Assembly: GCF_001815935.1 (NCBI RefSeq)
Contig: NZ_KV823440.1
Coordinates: 62,001-126,000 of the forward strand
DNA length: 64,000 bases
Origin: Corynebacterium sp. HMSC04H06
Lineage (GTDB): Bacteria; Actinomycetota; Actinomycetes; Mycobacteriales; Mycobacteriaceae
Direction of reading: 5' to 3'
Part shown: one piece after another, positions 26,078-37,413 of the stretch
Layout: every line of letters begins with the position of its first letter
Position numbering within the stretch: the first letter of the stretch is position 1
Made by a program: the position numbers and the translations under genes
Notes under the pieces: model-generated
Databases searched by the model: none
Seen by the model: the letters and a program-made list of their open reading frames with translations, nothing else
What the model was told of the DNA's origin: nothing

Positions 26078-27262
26078 TTAGCTAAAACGCATGCCGTGGG
26101 CCTGCAGCGCGCGCAGGTACGGCTGGCCTAGGCCGGTGGCCGGCGTGAGTACGCCGGTGGTCTCGGGCAGATCGTCGGGCTGGGTGGCCAGGGTGACGGC
26201 CGCCTCGGCCAGCATCATGGCGGTGGTCTTGTACCCGGGATCGCCGTCGGCGGCCACGCGGGAGGTGTGCAGCGCGCCGTCGGTGGTCAGACCCGTGTGG
26301 GAGATGATAAAGCCGCCGGCGTCGATGTCTTTCGGGCCCTCGCCCGGCTCCGGGATGAAATGGGACAGCGGCCGGCGCAGCTTGTCCACCATGATGATGG
26401 CGAATCCGGCGGCGGTGACGGCCTTGAGCAGGTTCGCCTTGAACTTGCCCGCAAGCCCCGTGCCCGTGGGGATGACCTCGCGGTAGCGCATGGGCCCGTA
26501 GGCGTGCCCCAGCAGGGAGTTGCTGCGGCGGACTACGCGGGTGTTGAACATGGCCATGAAAAACGGCCCGGCCCACTGCTGCAGCAGCTCGTCGAAATCG
26601 ACCACCAGGTCCGGCTCGGGCCCCAGATCCGGCTCCTGTTTGTGGTCCGGGGACAGCGAGTGCGGGCTGTGGAGAATGGCCCCGCCCTTGGGCATTTCCT
26701 TGGCGTCCTTGCTGACCGCACGCATCGAGTCGATGGTCCCGCCGGACAGCCCGCCCTGGAGGTGCTCGACCGCCATGGTCACCTCCGCGAACTCCGGGTA
26801 GCCGGCGGAGCTAAACAGGTGGAACATGCCCATATCGGACGGCACCGAGTCGAAGCCGCACGACGGTACGATCTTGGCCCCGGTTTCCTGGGCGGTGGCG
26901 TGCCACTGGTCGATGGTGCGGCGGATGAACAGGGCCTCGCCGCACAGGTCCACGTAGTGGGTGCCATACTGGGCGCAGGCGCGCACGACCTCGTCGCCGT
27001 AGCGGGTATACGGCCCCACCGTCGAAATCAGCACCGCGGTGCGTTGGACCATGGCGTCGATAGCCGCGGCGTCCTTCGCGTCGGCGACGATGGTCTCCAA
27101 GCCTAGGTCTAACGCGGCGAGCTTGTCCGCGTTGCGGCCGGCCACGGTGATCTTCAGCTCGGGGTGGCAGTCCACCAGGTAGCGCGCGGTGGTGGCGCCG
27201 ACAAAGCTGGTCGCGCCAAACAGGACGATGTCGAATTCACGGTCGTGGGTGCCTATATCCAT
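26078..27262 (-). CDS. Saccharopine dehydrogenase-like (trans-acting enoyl reductase family) protein
   Basis: A 394-residue protein with an N-terminal Rossmann fold: D-I-V-L-F-G-A-T-S-F-V-G, and V-G-P-Y-T-R-Y-G-D and Y-V-D-L-C-G-E farther on. This pattern is shared by the saccharopine dehydrogenase-like and mycobacterial trans-acting enoyl reductase proteins. In mycobacteria some members act on lipids such as phthiocerol; the corynebacterial substrate is unknown. ATG 27262 is used. It is monocistronic, downstream of icd on the same strand but separated by a terminator. Confidence 0.85.
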   Translation of the reverse strand: MDIGTHDREFDIVLFGATSFVGATTARYLVDCHPELKITVAGRNADKLAALDLGLETIVADAKDAAAIDAMVQRTAVLISTVGPYTRYGDEVVRACAQYGTHYVDLCGEALFIRRTIDQWHATAQETGAKIVPSCGFDSVPSDMGMFHLFSSAGYPEFAEVTMAVEHLQGGLSGGTIDSMRAVSKDAKEMPKGGAILHSPHSLSPDHKQEPDLGPEPDLVVDFDELLQQWAGPFFMAMFNTRVVRRSNSLLGHAYGPMRYREVIPTGTGLAGKFKANLLKAVTAAGFAIIMVDKLRRPLSHFIPEPGEGPKDIDAGGFIISHTGLTTDGALHTSRVAADGDPGYKTTAMMLAEAAVTLATQPDDLPETTGVLTPATGLGQPYLRALQAHGMRFS

Positions 27263-27388
27263 GCCCTTCAGGATAACGGCAAAGCCGGCTTCCCGGCGGG
27301 GGAATCCGGCTTGGGAAGCCGGCCTGGGACTCCGGTGCTGCTTGGGGTGGGAAGCCGGGCGACCCGGTTTTAGACCCCAGGCATGCGA

Positions 27389-27413
27389 AAAGCCCCGGGG
27401 AGCCCTGGGGCTT
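27389..27413 (-). terminator. Terminator after icd
   Basis: AAGCCCC (27390-27396 region) can pair with GGGGCTT (27407-27413) to give a strong GC hairpin in the minus direction just after the icd stop. Only short A runs flank it, so it is a probable intrinsic terminator rather than certain. Confidence 0.65.
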
Positions 27414-27443
27414 AGTGCGCGCTAGGCGGAGAAGGCGAAGTGG

Positions 27444-29660
<2,217 letters not shown>

Positions 29661-29748
29661 GGTAAGTATCTCCTCTTGCGTAGTGTCGGTTAACTAAAGT
29701 ACAGCTTGAGCCAGTTTACCCCGCACCAGCGCCGAATTCTATGGATTT

Positions 29749-30720
29749 CTAGGAACCTGCCCGGCCCAGGCGCCAGTACCCCATAAAAGACACCTGCCGC
29801 CGGTCGATGCCGCATTCCTTCACCAAGTAGCGCCGCATGCTGGTCACCGCACCCGATTCCCCGGCGATCCAGTAATAATCGCGCAACGCCGGGCCCGCGG
29901 GCGGGAGAGCTTCGCCCGACGCCGAAAATTGGGGTGTCTCCCACACCAGAGTGGCGCCCCCGTCGGAGTCAGTGGCGCTGCGATCTTCTCTCGCGTCAGC
30001 CGGCCTATCCGCCCCTGTAGTCTTTTCTTCCGTTTCTGCCTTTTGTTCCGCAGTCTTTCCTGACCCTGCGGCGGCCGACTGCCGCAGCGCGTCGGTGAGC
30101 AGGCTCCCGCGCGGGGCGTTTTCCCGGACCAGCCACGTTAACTTAACCCGGTCGGGCAGCGCGATGTCGCGGGACTGGGCCTCGGCATCGGCGGCGGAGG
30201 GCACTTCGAAGAAGGCGTGGCCGGCCAGGCCGGTGGGCCACTCGTCGAGGATGCGGGCGATGGCGGGCAGGGCGGTCTCGTCGCCGAAGAGCAAGGCGCG
30301 CTCGCTGTTTCCGGGCCGGAATTCGATGCCGGCCCCGGTGGAATCATCCGCCGTCGGCCCTATCAGCCACAGCGTATCGCCGGGCTGGCAGGACGCGGCC
30401 CACGCGGAGGCGGGGCCGGGGTTTGCACCGGGGTGCAGGGCGAAGTCAATATCGACCTCGTCGCCGCGGCGGGCGCGAATGGAATAGGTGCGCATGTCCC
30501 CGCGCACGCGGGGATCGAGGCCGCGCCAGGTGGCGAACCAGTCCGCCGCGCCCGCGAAACCGGTCAGCGGCTCGGGGCCGGGGATGATGAGCTTGATGCG
30601 CAGGTCCCGGATCGGACCGGCCGGGCCCATGTCCGCCAGGCCGGACAAGGTCACGCGCTGGAAATTGGGGCTAATGCGCCGGCTGGCCCGGACCCGGGCG
30701 AGGAAAGGCAGAAATGGCAT
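29749..30720 (-). CDS. Siderophore-interacting protein (FAD-linked ferric reductase)
   Basis: A 323-residue SIP-family protein that releases iron from siderophores by reduction with NAD(P)H. The FAD region is R-T-Y-S-I-R-A-R-R and the NAD-binding end is Y-Y-W-I-A-G-E-S-G-A-V and Y-W-R-L-G-R-A. A low-complexity insert rich in Glu, Lys, Asp and Ala (about residues 214-256) interrupts the C-terminal domain, which is not usual in the family. It is the last gene of the siderophore cluster, 53 bases after the ATPase gene. Confidence 0.9.
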   Translation of the reverse strand: MPFLPFLARVRASRRISPNFQRVTLSGLADMGPAGPIRDLRIKLIIPGPEPLTGFAGAADWFATWRGLDPRVRGDMRTYSIRARRGDEVDIDFALHPGANPGPASAWAASCQPGDTLWLIGPTADDSTGAGIEFRPGNSERALLFGDETALPAIARILDEWPTGLAGHAFFEVPSAADAEAQSRDIALPDRVKLTWLVRENAPRGSLLTDALRQSAAAGSGKTAEQKAETEEKTTGADRPADAREDRSATDSDGGATLVWETPQFSASGEALPPAGPALRDYYWIAGESGAVTSMRRYLVKECGIDRRQVSFMGYWRLGRAGS

Positions 30721-30773
30721 GGGGTAGACCTCTAAGAACCTCGATGGAGTAGGCGGTGTAGGGCTAGTGCACT

Positions 30774-31595
30774 TTAACGCGGTTGCTCTTTGGTTGGGTG
30801 CTCTGGGACGTGGTGCCGGCCCATGGGCATTACGGCCGGGGTACCGGAGACCGGGTCGGTGATGACCTGGCAGTCGATGCCGAAGACGTGCCGGACGGAC
30901 TCGGGGGTAATGACCTCCGTCGGCGTGCCGTGGGAGTAGACGTCGCCGTCGGAGACCGCCACCAGCTCGTCCGAGTAGCGGGCGGCGAGGTTGAGGTCGT
31001 GGAGGACCATGACGATGGTGGTGCCGTTGTCCCGGTTGAGGTCGGTGAGCAGGTCGAGGACCTCCAGCTGGTGCTTGACGTCGAGGTAGGTGGTCGGCTC
31101 GTCCAGCAGCAGGATGCCGGTGCGCTGCGCCAGGGCCATGGCGATCCAGACGCGCTGGCGCTGACCGCCGGAAAGCTCGTCGACGGCGCGCTCGGCCAGT
31201 GCGGCGGTGCCGGTGGCCTCCAGGGACTCGGCAACTATCCGGTAGTCCTCCTGCGACCAGTGGCCGAGCAGCCCCTGGTGCGGGGTGCGCCCGCGGCCCA
31301 CGAGATCTGCTACGACGATCCCGTCCGGGGCGACCGGCGACTGCGGCAGCAGGCCCAGCTGACGGGCCAGCTGCTTGGTGGGCAGGGAGCTGATGTCGTG
31401 CCCGTCTAAGTAAACCGACCCGGAGGTCGGCGCCAGTAGCCGGGACAGGCAGCGCAATAGGGTGGACTTGCCGCAGCCGTTGGGGCCGACGATGGAGGTA
31501 ATCGCGCCGGGGGTGAGCTTGACCTCGAGGCCGTCTAAGACGGTGCCGTGCCCGTAATCGAGGCGGAGGTCGCGGGCGTGTAATTGAGCGGTCAT
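30774..31595 (-). CDS. Iron-siderophore ABC transporter ATP-binding protein
   Basis: A 273-residue FecE-type ATPase. Walker A is G-P-N-G-C-G-K-S-T, the signature is L-S-G-G-Q-R-Q-R, and Walker B is L-L-L-D-E-P-T-T-Y-L-D. It powers the two permeases encoded just upstream. ATG 31595 follows the permease stop by 24 bases. Confidence 0.93.
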   Translation of the reverse strand: MTAQLHARDLRLDYGHGTVLDGLEVKLTPGAITSIVGPNGCGKSTLLRCLSRLLAPTSGSVYLDGHDISSLPTKQLARQLGLLPQSPVAPDGIVVADLVGRGRTPHQGLLGHWSQEDYRIVAESLEATGTAALAERAVDELSGGQRQRVWIAMALAQRTGILLLDEPTTYLDVKHQLEVLDLLTDLNRDNGTTIVMVLHDLNLAARYSDELVAVSDGDVYSHGTPTEVITPESVRHVFGIDCQVITDPVSGTPAVMPMGRHHVPEHPTKEQPR

Positions 31596-31619
31596 GACTT
31601 TCCTAACGCAGGGATCGGT

Positions 31620-32654
31620 TTAGCGGTGGGATCGGATAAGAACGAGGATTAAGAAGGGCGCGCCCAGCACGCCGGTGATAACCCCCACGGGGTAGCGGGT
31701 TCCGAAGAAAAGCTGGCCCGCTAGGTCCGCGGCCAGCACCAGTACCGCGCCGACGAGGGCGGCGGGAGCCAGCACGGGGAAGCCGCGCGGGACCAGCCAG
31801 CTGGCGATGGGACCGGACATGAAGGCCAGGAAAGCGATGGGTCCGGTGGCCGCGGTGGCCACGGAAACCAGCGTGACCGCACCTAGGATGAGTAGCACGC
31901 GGGAGAGGTTGACGCGCAGGCCAAAACCAATGGCTATCTCGTCGTTTAAGGCCAGTAGGTTGAGCACGTGGGAAAGCACCAGCATGCCGGGGGCGACGAC
32001 GGCGACCACGACCAGCAGGGGCAGGCCGCGTTCCCAGCTCATGTTGTTGAGGGAGCCGGTAATCCAGCGGGTGGCGGTGTTCAGATCCCACGCGGCGGCT
32101 TGGGACAGCGCGTAGTTGACCCAGGCCTGGAGGAGGGCGGCAAAGCCGATGCCGATGAGAATGAGACGCGTGCCCGAAAAACCCGACTTCAGGCTGGTGA
32201 GGTAGATGATGAGTGCGACCGCCAGTGAGGCCATCAGCGCGATGGCGGAGGTGGCCGTCTGTGACAGGTGAAGGAAGGTTATCGTGGTGATCCCGGCGGC
32301 CGAGGCCCCGGCGGATATGCCAATGATGTCCGGGGAGGCCAGCTGGTTGCGCAGCAGGGTCTGGAAGGTGGCGCCGCCGATGCCGAAGGCGATTCCCGCC
32401 GCGACCGCCGCGGTAGCCCGCGGCAGGCGCAGGTCACCGACCGTGAAGGAAGCGCCCGGGACCGTCTGCCCGCGTAGGACGCGCAGGATCTCCCCGGCCG
32501 AGTAGGTGGTCTCACCCACCATGAGGGTTATCCACCACAGTGCAAGCACAGCGATGCCCAGTAATGCCAGGGCCACGGCGTAGCGGGCGCGGCGGCGGTT
32601 GCGCTGGGCGCGCAGCCGGTCGGCGCTGAGCGCGGGGTAAGAAAGCTTTGTCAT
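31620..32654 (-). CDS. Iron-siderophore ABC transporter permease (FecCD family), second
   Basis: A 344-residue inner-membrane permease with about ten hydrophobic helices. FecCD blocks include L-P-R-A-T-A-A-V-A-A-G, N-Q-L-A-S-P-D-I-I-G-I and I-A-F-L-A-F-M-S-G-P-I. Its start overlaps the end of the other permease gene by 4 bases, showing coupling. The two permeases form the heterodimeric channel. Confidence 0.92.
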   Translation of the reverse strand: MTKLSYPALSADRLRAQRNRRRARYAVALALLGIAVLALWWITLMVGETTYSAGEILRVLRGQTVPGASFTVGDLRLPRATAAVAAGIAFGIGGATFQTLLRNQLASPDIIGISAGASAAGITTITFLHLSQTATSAIALMASLAVALIIYLTSLKSGFSGTRLILIGIGFAALLQAWVNYALSQAAAWDLNTATRWITGSLNNMSWERGLPLLVVVAVVAPGMLVLSHVLNLLALNDEIAIGFGLRVNLSRVLLILGAVTLVSVATAATGPIAFLAFMSGPIASWLVPRGFPVLAPAALVGAVLVLAADLAGQLFFGTRYPVGVITGVLGAPFLILVLIRSHR

Positions 32655-33655
32655 GCGAGCTCACGCACCTTGACTTCACGGACAATCCAGATGAACAGCG
32701 GAGCGCCAATGAGTGGGGTGATGATGCCGACGGCGAGTTCCTCGGGGCGGATGACAAGCCGCCCCACGGTATCGGCCACCGTCAGCAACACTCCTCCCGC
32801 TAGGGCCGTCGCGGGAACTAGCCAGCGGTTGTCGGGGCCCATGAGCAACCGCAGGACGTGCGGGACGATGAGGCCGACGAAGCTGACGGGCCCGGCTAGG
32901 GCCGTGGCGGTACCGCACAGGACGACGGCGCCGACGGTAGCCAGCAGGCGGGTGCGCAGCACCTTGACGCCGAGCCCCGTGGCCACGTCGTCGCCGAGAG
33001 CCAAGGCATTGAGCCCGCCCGTGTGTATCACGACGATCAGCAGGCCCAGCATCAGCAGCGGGGCCGCTATTCCGAGCAGGTCCCACTGGGCACCGCCCAC
33101 GGAACCGATCTGCCAGAAGCGGAAGCGGTCCATGACGTCGGTGCGTGGCAGCAGGATGGCGCTGACCAGCCCGGAGCAGGCTGCCGCGGTGGCCGCCCCG
33201 GCCAGGGCGAGCTTGAGTGGGGTGGCCCCACCGCGCCCCAAGGAGCCGATCGCGTAGACGAAGACAGCGGCGGCGAAAGCGCCCATGATGGCCACCACCA
33301 TGGTGCCGAGCGCGCTCGCCAACCCGCCGAAGGCGATGCCGATGACGACGGCCAAGGACGCGCCGGACAAAACCCCGAAGATTCCCGGATCGGCCAGGGG
33401 ATTGCGGGTGACGGCTTGTAAGGTGGTGCCGCTGACGGCAAGGGCCGCCCCCACCACTAGCGCCATGACTGTGCGCGGCAGGCGGGTATAGGCCACCGCC
33501 TGCTCCGGGGTGGCGGATAGGCCGCGGAGGGCGTCCAGGGCGTCGGCGACGCCGATGGAACGGGCCCCGAACATGACGGAGCTGACCGCCGCCGCGACGG
33601 CGGCGAGGATCAGCAGGGCGACAATAGCGGAGTTTTTAATTTTCAACGGCGTCAT
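32651..33655 (-). CDS. Iron-siderophore ABC transporter permease (FecCD family), first
   Basis: A 334-residue permease with the FecCD motifs L-P-R-T-V-M-A-L-V-V-G, R-N-P-L-A-D-P-G-I-F-G and G-P-V-S-F-V-G-L-I-V-P-H. Its N-terminus overlaps the 3' end of the binding-protein gene by 20 bases. It pairs with the next permease. Confidence 0.92.
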   Translation of the reverse strand: MTPLKIKNSAIVALLILAAVAAAVSSVMFGARSIGVADALDALRGLSATPEQAVAYTRLPRTVMALVVGAALAVSGTTLQAVTRNPLADPGIFGVLSGASLAVVIGIAFGGLASALGTMVVAIMGAFAAAVFVYAIGSLGRGGATPLKLALAGAATAAACSGLVSAILLPRTDVMDRFRFWQIGSVGGAQWDLLGIAAPLLMLGLLIVVIHTGGLNALALGDDVATGLGVKVLRTRLLATVGAVVLCGTATALAGPVSFVGLIVPHVLRLLMGPDNRWLVPATALAGGVLLTVADTVGRLVIRPEELAVGIITPLIGAPLFIWIVREVKVRELA

Positions 33656-34754
33656 TCAGAATTCGGAAGTAGTCGTCGATGGTCGGTGGCAGGGCCAGCG
33701 GGGACTCGTTAGCGGCCGCTCCCAGCGGGCCGTCGGGCAGCAGGGCGATGCGGCCGTCGCGGACGGCCGGGATCTTCGACAGCAGCGGATCCTTCTGCAT
33801 GTCCTCGATGGCCTTGGCGTCCTCGTCCGCGTTGCCGGAGGAGTAGGCGATGAGGAAGTCGACGTCCTCGAACTGCTCGGGGTTTTCAGCCGAGACTTCC
33901 TCCCAGAAGCTTTCGGTGTTTTCTGAGTGATCCTTGACGATCTGCGGCGCCTCGAAACCATGGTCTGTGAGGAAGCCCATGCGGGTATCCCCAGTGGTGT
34001 AGAAGCCGATCTTCGACTTGTCGGACGCACCCCCGAAGGCGGTGAACAGCGGCTTGGTCTTCTTAAGTTTCGGGTATTTCTCGAGTGCGGCGTCGACCTG
34101 CGAATCCAGATTCTCCAGGAGCTCGCGGCCCTGGTTAGGCTTGCCCAGCGCCTGGGAGTTCAGGGTGACCATGTCCTCTAGCGAGGTCGCCCAGGGGATG
34201 TCGGGGTAGGCGACCACCGGGGCGATCTTGGACAGGGTCTCGTAGTCCTCCCGGGTCAGGCCGGAGTAGGCGGCCAGGATAACGTCCGGCTGGGTGTCGG
34301 CGACCTGCTCGAAGGGGATGCCGTCGGTCTCGTCGAAGAGTTCGGGCTGCTCGCCGCCGAGCTCGTCGATCTTGTCCTTGACCCAGGGCATCGTGCCGTC
34401 GTTGTCGTCGTCGCCCCAGGTGACCTTGGCCATGCCGACGGGCACGATGCCGAGGGCGAGCGGGACCTCTTGGTTGGACCAGCCGACGGTGGCCACGCGC
34501 TGCGGGGGGTGCTCGATGGTGGTCTCGCCGAAGGCGTGGGTGACGGTGGTGGGGAATTGCTCCGCGTCGGCGTCGTTGGCCGCGCTATCCCCGGAGGCCG
34601 AGTGCGCTGACGAGTCGCTGCCGGACTCATCCCCGCTGGAGCAGGCCACCAGCCCGAAGGACAGGCAGGCGGCGGTGGCGAGGGCTGCGGCGGTGCGGGC
34701 GGGGCCGGTGAGGGCGCGGCGACGGGTGGCAGAGGGGAGATGAGAGTTGCTCAT
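33636..34754 (-). CDS. Iron-siderophore binding lipoprotein
   Basis: A 372-residue substrate-binding lipoprotein (FepB/FecB type). The signal ends in the lipobox L-V-A-C-S-S, followed by a Ser/Asp/Glu-rich linker (about residues 39-68). The mature protein shows R-V-A-T-V-G-W-S-N-Q, P-D-V-I-L-A-A-Y-S-G-L-T and the C-terminal D-Y-F-R-I-L. The preceding DtxR-like element at 34783-34801 would place the whole operon under iron control. Confidence 0.92.
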   Translation of the reverse strand: MSNSHLPSATRRRALTGPARTAAALATAACLSFGLVACSSGDESGSDSSAHSASGDSAANDADAEQFPTTVTHAFGETTIEHPPQRVATVGWSNQEVPLALGIVPVGMAKVTWGDDDNDGTMPWVKDKIDELGGEQPELFDETDGIPFEQVADTQPDVILAAYSGLTREDYETLSKIAPVVAYPDIPWATSLEDMVTLNSQALGKPNQGRELLENLDSQVDAALEKYPKLKKTKPLFTAFGGASDKSKIGFYTTGDTRMGFLTDHGFEAPQIVKDHSENTESFWEEVSAENPEQFEDVDFLIAYSSGNADEDAKAIEDMQKDPLLSKIPAVRDGRIALLPDGPLGAAANESPLALPPTIDDYFRILNDAVEN

Positions 34755-34782
34755 GGGCGGGAACCTCCTAGGTGGTGCTTGT

Positions 34783-34801
34783 TTAGGCTTACCTACTTTA
34801 G
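34783..34801 (-). promoter_or_regulatory. Putative DtxR iron-box
   Basis: The stretch carries TTAGGCTTACCTA (palindromic TAGG/CCTA core) close to the DtxR consensus TTAGGTTAGGCTAACCTAA, though its right half is weak. It lies 29 bases before the siderophore binding-protein start on the opposite strand, where an iron-loaded repressor would be expected. Confidence 0.55.
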
Positions 34802-34832
34802 TGGCAGGGGCGGGTGTAACCCAGCCGCAATA

Positions 34833-34850
34833 GGGTGATCTATATCACCC
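34833..34850. promoter_or_regulatory. GlxR/CRP-type operator
   Basis: GGGTGATCTATATCACCC is a perfect 7+7 inverted repeat with a 4-base spacer. It contains the GlxR core GTGANNTANNTCAC exactly. It is between the iron-uptake operon and the divergent MFS gene, 81 bases before the MFS start, so it could add cAMP-linked control to either side. Confidence 0.6.
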
Positions 34851-34930
34851 GTCACGTGTGCGCGTTGGAAAGTTCACGGGAATATGGCGCTGACGTGCGA
34901 ATATATTTGGCGCGGCGTACTCTAAGTCCG

Positions 34931-36181
34931 ATGCGCAACCAGTCAGAACCCCAGAAGCGACAGCCCGGGCGGGCCCTTCGCCGCCAGCCGAAGCCGCGGC
35001 AGACCGAGATTTCTGAGCTCCGCCGCCGCGTGGTCATGGTCGCACTGGCGCTGGGTGGATTCGGGATCGGCACCACGGAGTTCGTCTCCATGGGCCTGCT
35101 ACCGCTCATCGCGGACGACTTCGGCATTACCGAGGACCAGGCCGGCCACGCCATTTCGGCGTACGCGCTGGGCGTGGTGGTAGGAGCGCCGCTGATTACC
35201 GCGGTCACCGGGCGCACGCCGCGCCGCCGGCTGCTCATCCTGCTGATGATTGCCTTCACCCTGGGCAACGCCCTGTCCGTGGTGGCTGCCAACTACCCGC
35301 TGCTGCTGGCCGCCCGCTTCATCGCGGGCCTGCCACACGGCGCGTATTTCTCCGTCGCCGGCCTAGCCGCGGCCTCGATGGCCCCGGCCGGCAAGCGCGG
35401 CAAGGCCGTGGCCCTGGTGGGCATGGGGCTGTCCGTGGCGACCGTGGCCGGCGTGCCCGCCGCCCAGGCGCTCGGCGTGGCGGCCGGCTGGCACGCGGCC
35501 TACCTCCTGGTCGCGCTTATCGGCGTGGCCACCCTGGTGGCCCTGTGGTTCCTCATGCCGCACATGACCCGCATGCCGGCCACGTCCGTGCGCACGGAGC
35601 TGGGCGCCTTCGGCCGCAGCCAGGTCTGGCTGACGCTGGCGATGGGCACCGTCGGCTTCGGCGGCATGTTCGCGGTCTATACCTATATCTCTTGGACCAT
35701 GACCGAGCGCGCCGGCCTAGACCCGTCGCTTATCTGGTTGGTGCTCATGGCCTACGGCATAGGCAACGTGGCCGGCAACTATTTCGGCGGCACCCTGGCC
35801 GACCGCAACCTGGAAAAGGGCATCCTGTTCTCCCTGGTGATGATCGCCGTCGTGCTCGTGGCCTTCTACTTCACCTCCCAGTCACCGGTGCTAGGCGTGC
35901 TGAACTTCGGCATCATCGGCTTTTTTGGCTCCTCCCTGGTGCCCTCGCTGCAAATCCGGCTCATGGACGTTGCCGGCGATGCCCAAACGCTCGCCGCCGC
36001 GCTCAACCACTCCGCGCTCAACCTGGCCAACGCCTCCGGCGCCGCGCTGGGCGGGGCCGTGGTCGGCGCCGGCCTCGGCTACGCTAGCCCGGCTCTAGCC
36101 GGCGCGGGCCTAGCGCTAAGCGCCATCGTCGTCTGGTTCATCACGCAGGCCGCCAAAGCCCGCGCTAAAAAGGCCAGCTAA
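34931..36181 (+). CDS. MFS efflux transporter (DHA1/AraJ-like)
   Basis: A 416-residue 12-helix major facilitator. The hydrophilic basic N-terminus (about 40 residues) leads into G-F-G-I-G-T-T-E-F-V-S-M-G-L-L-P, and the drug:H+ antiporter-like block R-F-I-A-G-L-P-H-G-A-Y-F follows in helix 4/5. Substrate is unknown (chloramphenicol- or sugar-efflux-like families look similar). ATG 34931 is chosen because an earlier open frame has no homology. A decayed tandem copy follows. Confidence 0.86.
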   Translation: MRNQSEPQKRQPGRALRRQPKPRQTEISELRRRVVMVALALGGFGIGTTEFVSMGLLPLIADDFGITEDQAGHAISAYALGVVVGAPLITAVTGRTPRRRLLILLMIAFTLGNALSVVAANYPLLLAARFIAGLPHGAYFSVAGLAAASMAPAGKRGKAVALVGMGLSVATVAGVPAAQALGVAAGWHAAYLLVALIGVATLVALWFLMPHMTRMPATSVRTELGAFGRSQVWLTLAMGTVGFGGMFAVYTYISWTMTERAGLDPSLIWLVLMAYGIGNVAGNYFGGTLADRNLEKGILFSLVMIAVVLVAFYFTSQSPVLGVLNFGIIGFFGSSLVPSLQIRLMDVAGDAQTLAAALNHSALNLANASGAALGGAVVGAGLGYASPALAGAGLALSAIVVWFITQAAKARAKKAS

Positions 36182-36204
36182 AACCCGCGAGGCCTCGTCG
36201 CTAA

Positions 36205-37403
36205 GGCTGTCGCGAAGGCTCGGGCCCGCCCCCGCGGCCGGTCCAAACCGATATCACCCCGGCCCGCCGGAAGGTGGTCATGCTCTCGCTGGCCCTGGGC
36301 GCGTTCGCCCTGGGCACCACCGAGTTCGCCGCGATGGGGCTGCTGCCGCTTATCGCCGGGGACTTAGGAGTGACGGAGGACCAGGCCTCCGCGGTGATTT
36401 CTGCCTACGCCCTGGGTGTGGTGGTCGGCGCGCCCGGCGTGGCGGCGCTAACGGCCCGGCAGCCGCGCCGGCGCCTGGTCATCGTCCTGCTGGCGGTGAT
36501 CGTGGCCGGCAACGCCCTGTCCGTGGTGGCCGGCTCCTTCCCGGTGCTGCTGGGGCGCGCTTTCTAGCCGGCATCCCGCACGGGGCGTATTTCTCCGTAG
36601 CCATGCTGTCCACGGCGTCGATGTCCCCGCCCAAGGAGCGCGGCCGGGCGCTCGCCTTCGTGGTCACCGGCCTGACCGTGGCCACCATCTTCGGCGTGCC
36701 GGCGGCCCAGGCCGTGGGCGATGCCGTCGGCTGGAAGACCGCCTTCGGGATCGTCGCCGGCCTGGCTGCAGTGGCCCTGGCCCTGCTGTGGGTGGTCATG
36801 CCGCACATGACGCTCATGCCGGCGACCTCCCTGCGCACCGAGTTCTCCGCCCTGGCCAACCGCCAGGTGTGGCTGACCCTGGCCATCGGCGTGGTGGGAT
36901 TTGGCGGCATGTTCGCCGTCTACACCTACATCACCTGGGTGATGACCGAGCGCGCCGGGCTGGGTGCGGGCTGGATGTGGCTCATCCTCATGCTCTTCGG
37001 CCTAGGCATGACCGCCGGCAACTGGCTGGGCGGCCGGCTGGCCGACTGGAACGTCGAGCGCGGCCTGGTGCTCTGCGTCGGGCTGCTGTGCATCTCCCTG
37101 TTGGCCTTCTACTTCGCCTCCACCGCGGTGGTGCCGGCCATCGTGACGTTTATGTGCATCGGCGTTTTCGGCATGGCGCTGCAGCCGCTGCTGCAGGTGC
37201 GCCTGCTGGATTACGCGGGCAAGGCTCAGACCCTGGCCGCCGCGCTCAACCAGTCCGCGCTGAACACCGCCAACGCGGCCGGCGCCGCCCTGGGCGGGGC
37301 CGTGGTCGGCGCGGGGTGGGGCTACGGCTCCCCGGCGCTGGCAGGCGCGGTGCTCGCCGCCATTGCCGTGGGCATCTGGGCGCTCGCGCAGCGCGCGCGT
37401 TAA
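36205..37403 (+). pseudogene. Decayed tandem copy of the MFS efflux gene
   Basis: The first frame (open from 36205; possible GTG start at 36274) reads A-L-G-A-F-A-L-G-T-T-E-F-A-A-M-G-L-L-P and stops at TAG 36565 after G-R-A-F. Adding one G to the GGGG at 36552-36555 gives G-A-R-F-L-A-G-I-P-H-G-A-Y-F-S-V in the -1 frame, which continues intact to 37403. There is no good ATG before 36274, so the N-terminus has also been lost. It is about as similar to its upstream neighbour as tandem paralogs usually are. Confidence 0.82.
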
Positions 37404-37413
37404 GCTTTGCAGC

